A stretch of DNA of 64,000 nt from Corbicula japonica (Eukaryota; Mollusca; Bivalvia; Venerida; Cyrenidae). The DNA is taken from NCBI GenBank assembly GCA_038501625.1, contig JAZAYU010000052.1, positions 4,736,811-4,800,810 on the forward strand, in the 5' to 3' direction. The number at the start of each line of letters is the position of its first letter. Position 1 is the stretch's first letter. Shown piece after piece: positions 53,501 through 63,449 of this stretch. Position numbers and translations under genes: made by a program. The notes below the pieces were generated by a model. The model did no database searches. It had not been told where the DNA came from and saw nothing but the letters and a program-made list of their open reading frames with translations.

Positions 53501-56500
53501 ATCCTTGATTGGCCATATACAGCAGGAAATTGACCAGTGCTTTCTCCTCCTCATCTGTCAGCTCCGTCCTTGGCCCGGGTTTCATACCCTTGTACCTGCC
53601 CTTCAACTTGTCGGAGAGAGTTGATTTCGGCACTTTAAATTCTTGTGCAGCTAATCGAATTTTCATCTTTTTCTGTCTTACTGCTGATATAGCCCTTTGC
53701 ATTTGCTCTTCATCATAGAGTTTCCGTTTATTCATTGTGAAGCCTGTAAAAGCGAGACAACTCAATTTATTTGTGCAACTATTACACGAAGAGTTACCTC
53801 CCTTGGTTTGAAAAATCGAGCGTGCCCCTTTCCTTTTTTATATAATTTTCAGTTTCCATTAAAAAAAAACAACAACTTAAAATCTATTTGGAGTAAATAA
53901 TAATATACTTTGTTTACAAAAAAAGCTTTTTTCATAGAATAGGAATTTGTCTAAAAATAAACTTTGGTCGTCTGCAGAGATAATGTATTAACGTATCTTA
54001 AAAAACTCTGTTAGGGCCTCAATATTTGCGCATGCGCAGAAAAGATCATTCCCCCGCGTGATGAGGTCGTGAAGTGAAATGGTAAACAAATGTACATGTA
54101 CGTTAAGGAAGAACTACATAAAATATATTTACCTGACGGCGGGTTTGTTATTATTTTCTTGGTAACGGAAAGCGTCTGTGCGAATCGGACGCGATGACAT
54201 TGGAAACGTAACGAAAATAAAGCGTCTATTCGTCGGGAAAAAAATTTGTCCGGTAAATTGATTGTCCGGTAAATATGAAGGATCCCAGTACCTTTCTCCT
54301 TATCCCACTTAATATATTGAATTCGTAGTATATTGAAAAATGAAATATTCAGCTTGCACTGTTAAAACCCAGGAAAATATGGATATTAATTGAAAAAGCC
54401 ATCTTGCATTATATAATTCAAAGATTAAATGTAATTCAAAAATGGCTTTAGTGAAGTCAACGTGGAGTTATTGCTTTTGAAGACTATGTTAAATTTCTCA
54501 AGCATCTTGAATTGTGTGCACAAAGACATATAACACATATAAAATATGATAAAATTTAATGCATATGCCACAATCACAATTCTGGTTTGGAGGTTATAAA
54601 ACTGAGATTGGAAAGCAGTCTCAAATCTCAAGCATCTGATTGGCTGAAATGGCGACCAGTCGCCATTTCAGCCAATCAGATGCTTCGGATTTGAGACTGG
54701 TTTCCAATCTCAGTTTTATAACCTTCAGCCCTGCATTTACAATATTAAGAAGATTATGTGTGGATTACTCTTTTCAAAGAAAAAATAAGATGCATAGTAA
54801 TCATTTTGTCCATCTGCCATAGACTGCCAATCTGTCCATCCAAAACTAACATTGGCAGCCATTTCTTGATATTTCTTCATTAGACTCTTAATATCCATCT
54901 TAGTGCAAAACCATACAAGTACTATTACAATATGAAGGAGTGATATTGTTGACACTCTAAGGCATCAACTTGTACACATACATGTACCTCTGTTGACATT
55001 AGATTGTAGTGTTGCAAGTTCAAGGTCACATGTAATAGAATCTTGTCATATATTTTATATGGGGAACACCATAGGAGATGGTACCTTCTGTCATATTTTT
55101 GTGACATTTTAGTTGTTACTATATTAAGAAAGAACTTACAATTATCTATTATTTTCTGGTAACTTAAAAGTGATTTTGTTACATATTTTTACGATGAACT
55201 GGTATTTTTACTGCACAATGCATAATATTAAATGTCGTCTGCTAAACTTTATGATATCTTTTGAAGGGTTGAAGTCAACTGTCAACATTTTGCACATGAC
55301 CTTTTTTATTGCAGTTGAAGAAAGATCTTAGAACTGAGATTGTTCGTGATGTGACCAGGAAGACTGTCAAACAGGTCCTTAAAGGTCTAGATGGGGCAGT
55401 GATTGAGTCCCTTCAGGGGTCTTCATTACTTCACGGGGCCGGGGCTAATGTAACAACAGCTGCTGCTTCCAAGTCCCATGTCAGTGAACATCGTAAGTGT
55501 ATGACAAACATGGCTTTGAATTGAGAAGAATAGCTTTACTCCATTGATACATGTTTATTTCCAGGGCAAACAGAGCAGTTCAGCCAGCATATTGGTGCAT
55601 CTGATCAGAATCATTACGCTTTTATATTCATTATGTTTTTTAGCCAAGATGCAATCAGTGCAGATCCAGATAAGACAGCATGGATGTGACAGCTGATCTG
55701 GATGTACATTGGTCACTCATGCATTAAAACATGTACTACTTGTACATTAGAAGTAAAGGGCAAAAGGCAGCAGTTTCTTTTCTGCTTTTGAGAAAGATGC
55801 CAACTGAAGTTCGGAAACTATTGTGGTATTTCACTGGAAATAAGGGATAGATGTTGCATGTTAATCATCCCTGTATAAGTGTAATCTTATTCTCATCATA
55901 TTTACTAAACACAATCCATATAATGTTGAAGCCAGAGACCAGTTGAAAAACTAATCAGTACTTAATATTTAAGACAGGTCTTAGTGTTATAGTCTTGGCC
56001 TACTTACTGCTACCTTTTATGCATTAAGGCATTATATTTAGGTGTATTTGGAAGTTTATCTTGAGATTGATGCTTGTATTTCAGCGGTGTATGTACATGA
56101 TGGTGTGTACTGTGACAGCTGTAACTGTGTCATTGTTGGACCACGATACAAGTGTGGGTAAGTCGCTACACCTTTATTGTAACAGAAATCCTATACCTTT
56201 ACTTTAATGGATATCTTTGATTGCTTTTGTAACTTTGTGAATATCAGAGCCACTGGGTAGCATGTTGTGTTCAATAAATAGTTAAGTTAAAGCAATTACG
56301 AAATACTGCAGTATCATTATATTTTGCCTGTGTTTAATTTTTCCCACTAGGCAATGTGGGCTAAATCATATCCAAGCCAATATTGACCACATAATATTGT
56401 AGCATACAAGAATAATTCAACTGCCTGAATTAATGTCCGTGTGAAGATTTTATATGCATTATTTATTCAAAAATTAGGCCCCATGAAGTTAATCCTTTAC

Positions 56501-59500
56501 TCCATATATATATGATTTAACCTGTGCCACCAGTGTAGATCCAGATCAGCCAGTGCCATCTCATCTTTATCTGCACTGGTCACACCTTAGTCAGAAATAA
56601 ACTAATGAATCTAAAAGTGACCAGTGTTGTTCCTGATTAGACGGCATGGATGTGTGGGCTGTTCATGCTCATGCAATAATCATGTATATATGTAGTAGAG
56701 GTTAATTGAAAGAAGAAGATTTGATAGTTATTTTTATTGTTCAAGCTGTAAGCACTGCTTATATTTGTTACCAAGTTAAAACTGTGCCCAAGATCATAAA
56801 ACTAAATCTGGAGATCAGTCTCAAATCTCAAGAATCTGATTGGCTGAAATGGCGACCAGTCGCCATTTCAGCCAATCAGATCCTTGAGATTTGAGACTGA
56901 TCTCAAATCTTAGTTTTATGATCTTGAGCCCTAGACCAGCTTGTTCATACATTCAGTCTGATATTTGTGTACACACTTAGCTATTCTGTTAGTTTTCACT
57001 ATGAAAGGACGGACTGGCTGAAACCAAAAGGAACATGAGTCCATAGCATTTATTTAGCAGGTTTTGACTTAAACCTTTAATCCATAGATACACCTTTGTT
57101 GCATGTGCGAAAAATTTAGATCCAGATCAGCCGGCACATTTGTGTCATCTGGTCAGGATCTGTATAGTTTGCTTTTGATTTATTAGGTTATTTCTGACCA
57201 AAAAAGCCACAAGTGCAGATCCAGATCTGGATCTACACTGGTCACACATGCATCAAAATGTGTTTATATATGGAGTAAAGGGTTTAGCATTTTCATGTGC
57301 TATATTCCAGGAATTGTTTGGACTTTGACCTCTGTGAATCCTGCGAGGACAAACCCGGTGCTCACAACCCTGATCATGTGTTTGTGAAGATACGTCGCCC
57401 GTGTTTCCGTGTCGGAGTCTCTGAGGGAGTCAGAAAGCCGTTACTGAAGACCTCTATCTACCGACCTCAGAGAAAATGCGGCACAAAATTCTTGGTACCC
57501 ATCTACCCAGAAGGTGAAGAGGACCAAAATAAAGCCAACGTGGAACTAGAAAGGTAAGCCCTGACTTGATTAGTGCCAGGTGTATAAAATAAGATTGGAT
57601 TCGGACTTGATCTGAAGCCGTAACCCAAAGTGGCGCTTATCAGAATCTACACTGTAATAAATGGCTTTCTTCAGACATTTTGTCCAGGGTGTGGCTACAA
57701 TAATTGCCGTGCACATGGGCTCTGCACAATTTTTGTGACGCCGATGAGCATGCACATTTAAGCAAGTGAAAACATGCCAACATTCCCTTAAATTCTCACT
57801 TCTCAATTTTGGTTAGATATGAAAATATTCAAGAGTGTAAATATAAGAAATTGAAAAAGTATTTTATTACGTTTATCAGGATATGAAAAACATTTGGGTT
57901 GTTAAAAGGTAGCATGAAGCTCTTTGGGCCTTTGGACTCCACAGACTTTAAACAACCCATTTTTTTAATACTCTGATGAAGGCAATAAAATATCAATCTT
58001 GAATAAATATATATTATTACAGTAAGCTGAAGAGTAAGTTAGCTGCCCACAAAGAAGAGAAAATACGTCAGAGAACAGAAAAAAAAATCGAGAAACTGAA
58101 GCGTAAAGAAGAAAAACTGAAGAGACGCATAGAAGGATACAGCGAGTCTCCAATGAAGCGTGAACGTTTGGAAATACTGGATGATGATAGCACTGTTAGA
58201 TATGACTTTTATAAGTAAGTGATACTGGAATATGTAACTATGCAAAACCACATTAAATTATTTTGTACACCATATTTTTCATTTACCATTCAATTGTCAA
58301 AAATGTGTTTAAAATACTTAATTTACAAGCATTTTAAGTTTAACTAAATAAATGTAATTGAAATCAAAGAGTGATGAGCGTGTAGCTTTTTCTTAACCTT
58401 TTACCCCATATGCCATCAGGGTAATCCAGATCCTGTTCACAGATTCATTATGAGTATTTCTGATCAGTCAAGCAGAAACTGTGCAGATCCAGACAAGACT
58501 GCATGGATGTTGAGGCAGATCTGGACCTACACTGGTCATACATCGGATATAAGCTGTATCTATGAAGTAAATGGCTAATGAGTCATTGAAGTCAAAGACG
58601 TTTGGCCAGTTACTTTAAATTTGCAAAACTAGAGTTTTTCGTATAAATTGACATTCATGGGTCGTTCAGTAAGGCTTGTTTTGTTATTATTGCAAAATTC
58701 TTGTAAATGTAAATTGCACAGTCTGACACATTTTATATATTAAAAGCAAAATGCATTTTTGAATAAGTCAACATATATGTGAATGCATTCTTTTGATAAT
58801 TGCAAAGTTGAACATAATAAAAGGGTTACTCTTTAAAAACATGCCTGAAATATAAAAAACTATAGATGTATTGGTCTGAAATAGAAAAAATGAGTTCAGT
58901 ATATATATTTTTCTAGGTTAATGATGTCATCAACCCTCGTCTGTGATGTTTGTATTCCTGAAAATACACGTATGCAGCCAGAGACAAAGTTCGTAAAAAC
59001 CTGGCGACTGAAGAACAACGGGGATGGTACATGGTCATCAACCACCAAAGTAAGTTTGGATCAAAATCATTGACTGTTAGAAAACTTAAAAAAAAATCAG
59101 TTCAATTCAGATAGTGCAAAAAACCCAGAAAAGAATTGGTTTTGAAATTTCTTTTAACCCTTTAACTGCATAGGATATGGTAATCCCTTATGTGAGCAGT
59201 TAAGATCCAGATCAGCTGGCAAATCTCCATGTGATCAGGATCTACACTATTCTCTTTTTAATTCATTTAATAGGTTATTTCTGACATAGAATCAAACATA
59301 GTTGATCCTGAGATTGCATAAGTGAGTTGGATGATCTGGATCTACAACATTTGTACATGCCATAAAACCTGATTATGTGGAGTAAAAGGTTAAAATGCAA
59401 CTTGTTATTTTTATCAAATATGGGTTTACAAATCATCTTGTGGCTAGGTTTAGTGTCTATTGTTTCATAATTAGAAAGAAATTCAGTTTTGAATTTATGT

Positions 59501-62500
59501 GATTCACATGCGTGGAGATGTTTCCAAGACAAAATCCTGTCTGCCTGACTGAAATGCTTTATGGGTAATTTGTATCACAGTTTTGTAACTGACAGAGAAT
59601 TTCTCAAATTTGAAGTAACATTAGGGTACTAGCTATATTTAAAATAAATCACACAATATCAGTATCAGAGTGCATTAACTTTATTTCATCTTCTCAAATA
59701 TTACAGCTAAAGTTACAATGGGGAAACATCCCAACACCTTGTTCTGAAGTGGATGTTCCAGCCCTGAAGCCCGGTGAAGAGGGAAATGTTAGTGTGGATT
59801 TTGTTTCTCCAACCCAAGAAGGTATGTAATTATTCTTAGAATTGCGCCATGATCATCAGTAATGAATATTCTCATAAACTGTTATGGTGGGTAAAGCAGG
59901 TTTTTATGTCCCCACAAAGTGGGAGGCATATAGAGTTGCACTCGTCCGTCCATCCGTACATCCGTACGTCCCCAAATCTTGTGGCATCAACTCCTCCTAA
60001 ACTATAAGGCGGATTTCTTTCAACTTGCACAGATGATCAAGCAGGATGTGTAGATGATCGTGAAGAAAGGATTTTTTCCTGCGACCATTTTTACCAGAGT
60101 TATGGCCCTTTGTTAATTTCAGTTATAAAATCTTGTGGCGTCAACTCCTCCTAAACTACAAGGCAGATTTCTTGCAAACTTGCACAGATGATGAAGCAGG
60201 ATGTGTAGATAATCGTGAAGAAAGGATTTCTTCCTGCGACCATTTTTACCAGAGTTATGGCCCTTTGTTATATTCATTTATTAAATCTTGTGGCGTCAAC
60301 TCCTCCAAAACTATAAGGCAGATTTCTTGCGAACTTGCACAGATGATGAAGCAGGATGTGTAGATAATTGTAAAGAAAGGATTTTTTCCTGCGACCATTT
60401 TTAGCAGAGTTATGGCCCTTTGTTAATTTCAGTAATTAAATCTTGTGGCATCAACTCCTCCAAAACTATAAGGCAGATTTCTTGCGAACTTGCACAGATG
60501 ATGAAGCAGGATGTGTAGATGATCGTAAAGAAAGGATTTTTTCCTGCGACCATTTTTAACAGAGTTATGGCCCTTTGTTAATTTCTGCAATTAAATCTTG
60601 TGGCATCAACTCCTCCTAAACTACAGGGCAGATTCCTTGCAAACATGCACAGATGATGAAGCAGGATGTGTAGATGATCGTGAAGAAAGGATTTTTTCCT
60701 TCGACTATTTTTACCAGAGTTATGGCCCTTTGTTTTTTTCAGTAATAATATCTTGTGGCATCAACTCCTCATTTACTTTTGGACAGATTTCTTTCTAACT
60801 TGCACACATGATCAAGATGGCTGGGTAGATGATCATAAAAAAAAGGTTTTTTTCTGCTGCCATTTTTACCACAGTTATGGTCCTTTGTTTATTTCACTTA
60901 CAAAATTTTGTGGCATCATCTTCACATTTTCTATTTGGCTGATTTTTTTTCAAACTTGCACAGATGATTAGACATGATGTGAAGATTGTTGTAAAGGACA
61001 TTGTCTTGCAACAATTTTCACCACAGTTATGGCCTTTTGTTTATGTTAGTTATTAAATTTTGTGGCACTTACTCCTCATTTACTAATCATGATCACCACA
61101 TGTTGTTAATACCTGGTACAAAATTTTGTAACAAATGTTATTGCAGCAGTGGGGGCATCAGTGTCCTGTGGACACAGTCTAGTTTAAACTAACCTTTCAC
61201 AAGTCTATAAACAATGTATTGTTTGGGTTCTTACTTTTAACTTTTAGTAATGGGTATCATTTAGTTTTGTGAGGACGAATTATCCTGCAAAATGCCACAG
61301 ATGATATATAGTTATTTGGTTTCTTGACAGGGTATGTGAGGATATATTGCCGGTCTGGGTGTCATATTACCCGAGCCGCAGGCGAGGGATAATATGACAC
61401 CCAGACCGGCAATATATCCTCACATACCCTTTCAAGGAACCAAATAATTGTTTTATTATACTGCAAAGACTTTTTCAGACAAAATTAATAAGAAAATATC
61501 GATTTTTCGATTATTTCGCTTATTTAATGCTAAACAGCTTAATTCCCCTCTGAGAACCTCAATAATTACATGTCTGACGTCATTAATTTACCTGCATGAC
61601 GTCACTTCTATAGAAATTGAATGAACTATCCATTTGATTTTTATTTACAAAATTTGAGAATAATCTGATCGTTTTCAACGTTAAAAACATAGCAGAAATA
61701 TTTTCTGTAACAATTTTAGTACTCCCTAAGCATACCGCTTTATAATTTACAAGATCGGCTTAAAATAATGCATTTTTACGGAAATTCAAAACAAAATGGC
61801 GGACGACAACAAAAGGTTGGAGGCCAGACGGGGAAATTAAGGCACGTGCAGTTCATATCTACGGCCGATCCGTAAATACGGATATACATCAGCGGCAAAT
61901 TATTCAATCAAATTCAAGGAAATTTCTTTGCAGTATAATAATATATTTGCCCTGGCAATAATTCTGACAATTGTATTTTTCTATTTTAACATATTACATG
62001 GTGTTATTTCGCTGGGGTTTTAATTTGCACATTAATCCTAGCGCAAAATATGTTAAATTTAAACCAGCATAAAATATACCATAATGATTCCACAGTAACT
62101 AACTGAAAGATATTTGACTGATTTCAGGGGAATATCAGAGTCACTGGAAGCTTCAAGAAAATGGTATGCCGTTTGGTGTCCGGGTCTGGTGTACCATTAT
62201 TGTTGAGCCCAGAGAAACACTGGAACCAACCTCAGAGCCGGAAGATAGTCTAAGGGTTGTCATGACAACATCACAGAAATCTGAACCAGAGGTTAGCACA
62301 ATTTCATATTAATCATAAAATCATAATCCTAATATTGATCATACTTGTAGTTGTAGACCCAGATCAGCCTGGTCTCAAAACGTTATTTATAGGGTCTACA
62401 CGGTTGGTAATCCCTTTACACTATGTATACACCTTTTATCAAATATGCGACTAGTCTAGATCCAGATAAGCCAATACATCAACTAGTCTAAATCCAGATA

Positions 62501-63237
62501 AGCCATCACATCAATGCCATCTATCTGGATCTGCACTGGTAGCATCTTGGTCAGAAATTAACTAATGAATCTAAAATCAAACAGTGCAGATCCTGATAAG
62601 ACTGCATGGATGTTAATTTTTTGAGTAAGATGCGGAAGGACAATCTTTGAACATAGTAATATGGCATTTAACTTGCAAAGTTGAGATTTGATACCAGCAC
62701 CTGATCGCAAGCTTCCAATTGGTCAGTTCTGAAATAGTGCTTTATTTCAACCATTTCGAATTGCAGACATTTGAGACTGGTCTCAAATGTAATCTTTTTG
62801 AATTTGAGACCTGATGCAACATGTGATCTGCTTATTAAATCTTTGTTCTTGATGTCCAGGTTGCCACGTCTGAGATAAAAGAAAAAATTGAAATCACCTT
62901 CAAGCCTGCAGAGGAAGAGGAGCATCTGAGAGAAGTGTTTGTGAGACGTGAAGTGGAACCAGTCAGACAGGAAGTTGATACAGAAGAAGAGCCAGTCACA
63001 CAGGAACCAGAACCTGAAGCCAGTCAACAGGAAGGAGAAGAGGATTCTGGGAACCAAGCACCAGAAGAGAATTCTGGGAATGAGGAAACAGAAGAGAAAG
63101 CTGGTAACCAGGAACAGGAAGAAGCAAGAGATTATGAGAGCCATGGAGAGACAGAATCAGAGGATGGATATGTGGTCTATGCAAAACATGGCGAGGCTGA
63201 TAATGATGTGGCAGAGGTAGACAGTGATAAGCCTAAG
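41579..63237 (+). CDS. NBR1: NBR1, selective autophagy receptor (3' end outside window)
   Basis: Fourteen coding exons: 41579-41683, 44734-44796, 45960-46001, 46968-47112, 48253-48488, 49180-49290, 55315-55492, 56085-56157, 57311-57553, 58023-58214, 58917-59049, 59707-59821, 62128-62291, 62860-63237. Phases agree throughout; 726 codons so far and still open. Exons 1-4 give a PB1 domain (VWYNGEGTFVDML, YIDSDKDE, ANDELLVKVLPL). Exons 8-9 give a ZZ finger (YCDSCNCVIVGPRYKC, FDLCESCE). Exon 10 is a basic coiled coil. Exons 11-13 make the FW (four-tryptophan) domain (FVKTWRLKNNGDGTW, LQWG, SHWKL, FGVRVWCTIIV). Exon 14 is Glu-rich. NBR1 carries ubiquitinated cargo to autophagosomes; its LIR and UBA parts should follow downstream. 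PB1 plus ZZ plus FW separates it from p62 (no FW) and ILRUN (no PB1 or ZZ). Confidence 0.95.
41985..42065. repeat. MITE-B remnant
   Basis: CAAGTTATCTCAAGCATCTG, GGTTGAACTTGAG and CAAACCAATCAAATG; only the inner part remains, just before the long inverted-repeat element. Confidence 0.45.
42081..43292. mobile_element. Foldback DNA element with 452-bp inverted arms and 8-bp duplication
   Basis: Arms 42081-42532 and 42841-43292 are reverse complements with only about two differences seen by eye. The ends read CACAGACACTTGTTTAGGGG. A perfect 8-bp duplication GTCTGTCA flanks it (42073-42080 and 43293-43300). The 308-bp spacer has no supported gene. The 8-bp duplication suggests a hAT- or P-like mobiliser, but the terminus is not the usual hAT CAGNG type, so I leave the superfamily open. 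Arm identity shows recent insertion. It lies in the first NBR1 intron. Confidence 0.93.
43293..43876. repeat. Inverted repeat of about 38 bp enclosing MITE-like sequence
   Basis: GTCTGTCATCCAGTTTTATG at 43293 and its onward sequence to GGCCC at 43330 return as the reverse complement at 43840-43876 (GGGCCTTGTAAGGAAGATCA onward). Next to the left arm is a decayed MITE-B (CCCAAGATCATTCAACTGAA, GACCAATCAGAGG). The enclosed 0.5 kb includes G-rich stretches (GGGGGAAGGGGGTCG) and no gene. The first eight bases of the left arm are also the duplicated site of the element at 42081. Confidence 0.75.
43817..43969. repeat. MITE-A copy, internally shortened
   Basis: GTTAAGCCTTTTTCTCCATA at the left and CTATGGAGGAAAGTGTTAA at the right; the first part of the centre is replaced by the inverted arm at 43840. 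Confidence 0.6.
43985..44085. repeat. MITE-B remnant
   Basis: TGATTGGTCTCTATAG, ATTCAGCTATTCAGATA and TTTCAGTTTTACAATCTTTA follow the order of the right part of MITE-B. Confidence 0.45.
44393..44572. repeat. MITE-A copy, left end lost
   Basis: TGCCATCAGATCAGGATCTC, TTGCTCATAAATATCCCAGT core and CTTATGGATTAAGGGTTAA end. Confidence 0.65.
44894..45165. repeat. MITE-A copy, diverged, with an extra internal module
   Basis: TTAACCTTTTACTTCCATGG at the left; three GATC-type foldback modules follow instead of two, the third (TGATCCTGATCAGACAGCAC) repeating the second. The right terminus is not clear. Confidence 0.6.
46266..46440. repeat. MITE-A copy, right end lost
   Basis: GAATCCTTTACTGCATAGAA, GATTCAGATCGGCCGGAAC, AGTTTATTTCTGGCCAAATA. 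Confidence 0.65.
47132..47280. repeat. MITE-B copy
   Basis: From GGACTGAAAATTATAAAACT to TTTTATAATCTTGGGCAC, with GATTGGCTGAAATGGAGA at the centre; the right CCAAT is mutated (CAGCAAATG). It begins 19 bp after the NBR1 exon-4 donor. Confidence 0.8.
47530..47705. repeat. MITE-A copy, left end lost
   Basis: TCTGGCACATCCCTGCCG, GATTCCTGACCAGAAAGCAA core and AGAAAAAAGGATTAA end. Confidence 0.55.
48538..48772. repeat. MITE-A copy, full length
   Basis: AAACCCTTTACTCCAGAGAT at the left and AATAAAGGGAAGGGTTAA at the right; it starts about 50 bp after an NBR1 exon donor. Confidence 0.8.
50024..50101 (+). repeat. 39-bp tandem duplication inside the pogo-like element
   Basis: Two units with CCGTATATGGGGTGTAAGGG followed by CAAAAATAGACTTTTGACG or a variant, between the PHD exon and the left terminus. 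Confidence 0.85.
50176..53735 (-). CDS. Pogo-like DDE transposase with coiled coil and C-terminal PHD finger
   Basis: Nine minus-strand exons (5' to 3'): 53735-53444, 53224-53016, 52896-52723, 52580-52305, 52091-51987, 51745-51625, 51465-51248, 51100-50846, 50418-50176. All introns are GT-AG, phases agree, no stops: 630 residues. Exon 1: psq/CENP-B-type HTH (KIRLAAQEFKVPKSTLSDKL). Exon 2: second CENP-B HTH (GWFQRFTKRHPELSSRKPE). Exons 3-5: DDE core with Asp in FNCDETGF, Asp in LLIMDNHDAH and Asp in HILQPLDV, 35 residues between the last two. Exon 6: SEAFAVTGICPFNTDAV, usual in Tigger-like proteins. Exon 8: 85-residue Lys, Arg and Glu-rich coiled coil. Exon 9: PHD finger C4HC3 (CDVC, CDEDSC, WYHDDC, WYCKVC). 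It should cut and paste the element; the PHD finger could target chromatin, which is inference. Confidence 0.92.
53736..54288 (-). promoter_or_regulatory. 5' region of the pogo-like element
   Basis: This stretch between the transposase start and the right terminus must hold its promoter if the element is autonomous. I see no clear TATA box. Two TGTCCGGTAAAT motifs lie at 54247-54275. Confidence 0.35.
54591..54731. repeat. MITE-B copy
   Basis: Near-perfect palindrome from GAGGTTATAAAACTGAGATT to AATCTCAGTTTTATAACCTT, with centre GGCGACCAGTCGCC. Confidence 0.9.
55530..55760. repeat. MITE-A copy, diverged
   Basis: TAGCTTTACTCCATTGATAC, GGGCAAACAGAGCAG, AGCCAAGATGCAATCAGTGC and AGAAGTAAAGGGCAAA. 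Confidence 0.65.
56489..56705. repeat. MITE-A copy
   Basis: TTAATCCTTTACTCCATATA at the left, GTCAGAAATAAACTAATG in the (inverted) core and ATGTAGTAGAGGTTAA at the right. Confidence 0.75.
56786..56931. repeat. MITE-B copy
   Basis: Palindrome from GCCCAAGATCATAAAACTAA to TTAGTTTTATGATCTTGAGC, with centre GGCGACCAGTCGCC. Confidence 0.9.
57070..57286. repeat. MITE-A copy ending just before an NBR1 exon
   Basis: TTAAACCTTTAATCCATAGA at the left and ATATGGAGTAAAGGGTTTAG at the right. The NBR1 ZZ exon acceptor follows 24 bases later, so the intron's 3' signals lie next to or within the repeat end. Confidence 0.8.
58393..58578. repeat. MITE-A copy, shortened
   Basis: TTAACCTTTTACCCCATATG, GATTCATTATGAGTATTTCT core and TATGAAGTAAATGGCTAA. 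Confidence 0.65.
59155..59393. repeat. MITE-A copy, full length
   Basis: TTAACCCTTTAACTGCATAG at the left and TATGTGGAGTAAAAGGTTAA at the right. Confidence 0.8.
59910..61185 (+). repeat. Interspersed element with about 7 tandem units of roughly 155 bp
   Basis: Opens with TTTTATGTCCCCACAAAGTG and GTCCGTCCATCCGTACATCC; closes with GTCCTGTGGACACAGTCTAG. Units begin ATCTTGTGGCATCAACTCCT and carry TTGCACAGATGATGAAGCAG and CAGAGTTATGGCCCTTTGTT. The first four or five are close to one another and the last two are diverged. Open frames of the repeat are not genes. It lies in an NBR1 intron. Confidence 0.9.
61312..61435. repeat. Near-perfect hairpin of about 58-bp arms
   Basis: The left arm GGGTATGTGAGGATATATTG onward to GTCATATTA is mirrored after the short loop CCCGAGCCGCAGGCGAGGGA. 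Outer arms TTATTTGGTTTCTTGA and TCAAGGAACCAAATAA also pair. Confidence 0.9.
61447..61946. mobile_element. Short non-autonomous element with TTATTATACTGCAAAG ends
   Basis: TTTTATTATACTGCAAAGA at the left and TCTTTGCAGTATAATAATA at the right are inverted copies, about 0.5 kb apart. The inside has no gene frame. Together with the hairpin at 61312 it may form one larger element. Confidence 0.6.
61995..62095. repeat. Fragment shared with 655-840
   Basis: TTATTTCGCTGGGGTTTTAA, ATTAATCCTAGCGCAAAATA and CCAGCATAAAATATA resemble AATTTCGCTGGGGTTGAA and GCGAAAATTAAAACCGGGCA near 770-830. Confidence 0.45.
62407..62615. repeat. MITE-A copy, diverged
   Basis: GGTAATCCCTTTACACTATG, CTAGTCTAGATCCAGATAAGC (present twice in a row with AATACATCAACT between) and GTCAGAAATTAACTAATG. 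Confidence 0.6.
62680..62815. repeat. MITE-B remnant
   Basis: AAGTTGAGATTTGATACCAG, AAGCTTCCAATTGGTCAG and CATTTGAGACTGGTCTCAAA keep the order of the family but are strongly diverged; it lies in front of the last visible NBR1 exon. Confidence 0.45.
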
Positions 63238-63449
63238 GTTGGTTCATTAACTCTTTCACATTGAATGTCAGTTAACACAGCATTCGCACATTGTGAGTTG
63301 TGAAAAAATAAACATTACAATTTTGCATTAATAACTTTATAAAACCAATTTTAAACATTCCACCTTACGTAAAATGACGATGGGGTCATTTCTTGACACA
63401 GTCCATGGATTTCATGGATTTCAGCTTATAAAAGACTCACCCATTTTTA

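Larger units (their letters stand above)
49646..54288 (-). mobile_element. Pogo/Tigger-like DNA transposon carrying a nine-exon transposase-PHD gene
   Basis: Left end CTGGGATCCTTCATATTACC and complement of the right end CTGGGATCCTTCATATTTAC. TA duplications lie at 49644-49645 and 54289-54290. TACCGGACA motifs recur close to both ends (about 49660, 49863; 54247, 54263 in inverted form) and look like transposase binding sites. Length 4.64 kb. The only gene inside is on the minus strand and is open throughout (next entry). It lies in the NBR1 intron 49291-55314, antisense to NBR1. Confidence 0.93.

Noticed and set aside
60133..60971. Frames of 66-76 codons with Cys and Asp-rich repeated peptides
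   Set aside because: They are translations of the 155-bp repeat in an NBR1 intron, not exons; NBR1 reads from 59821 to 62128 in phase without them.
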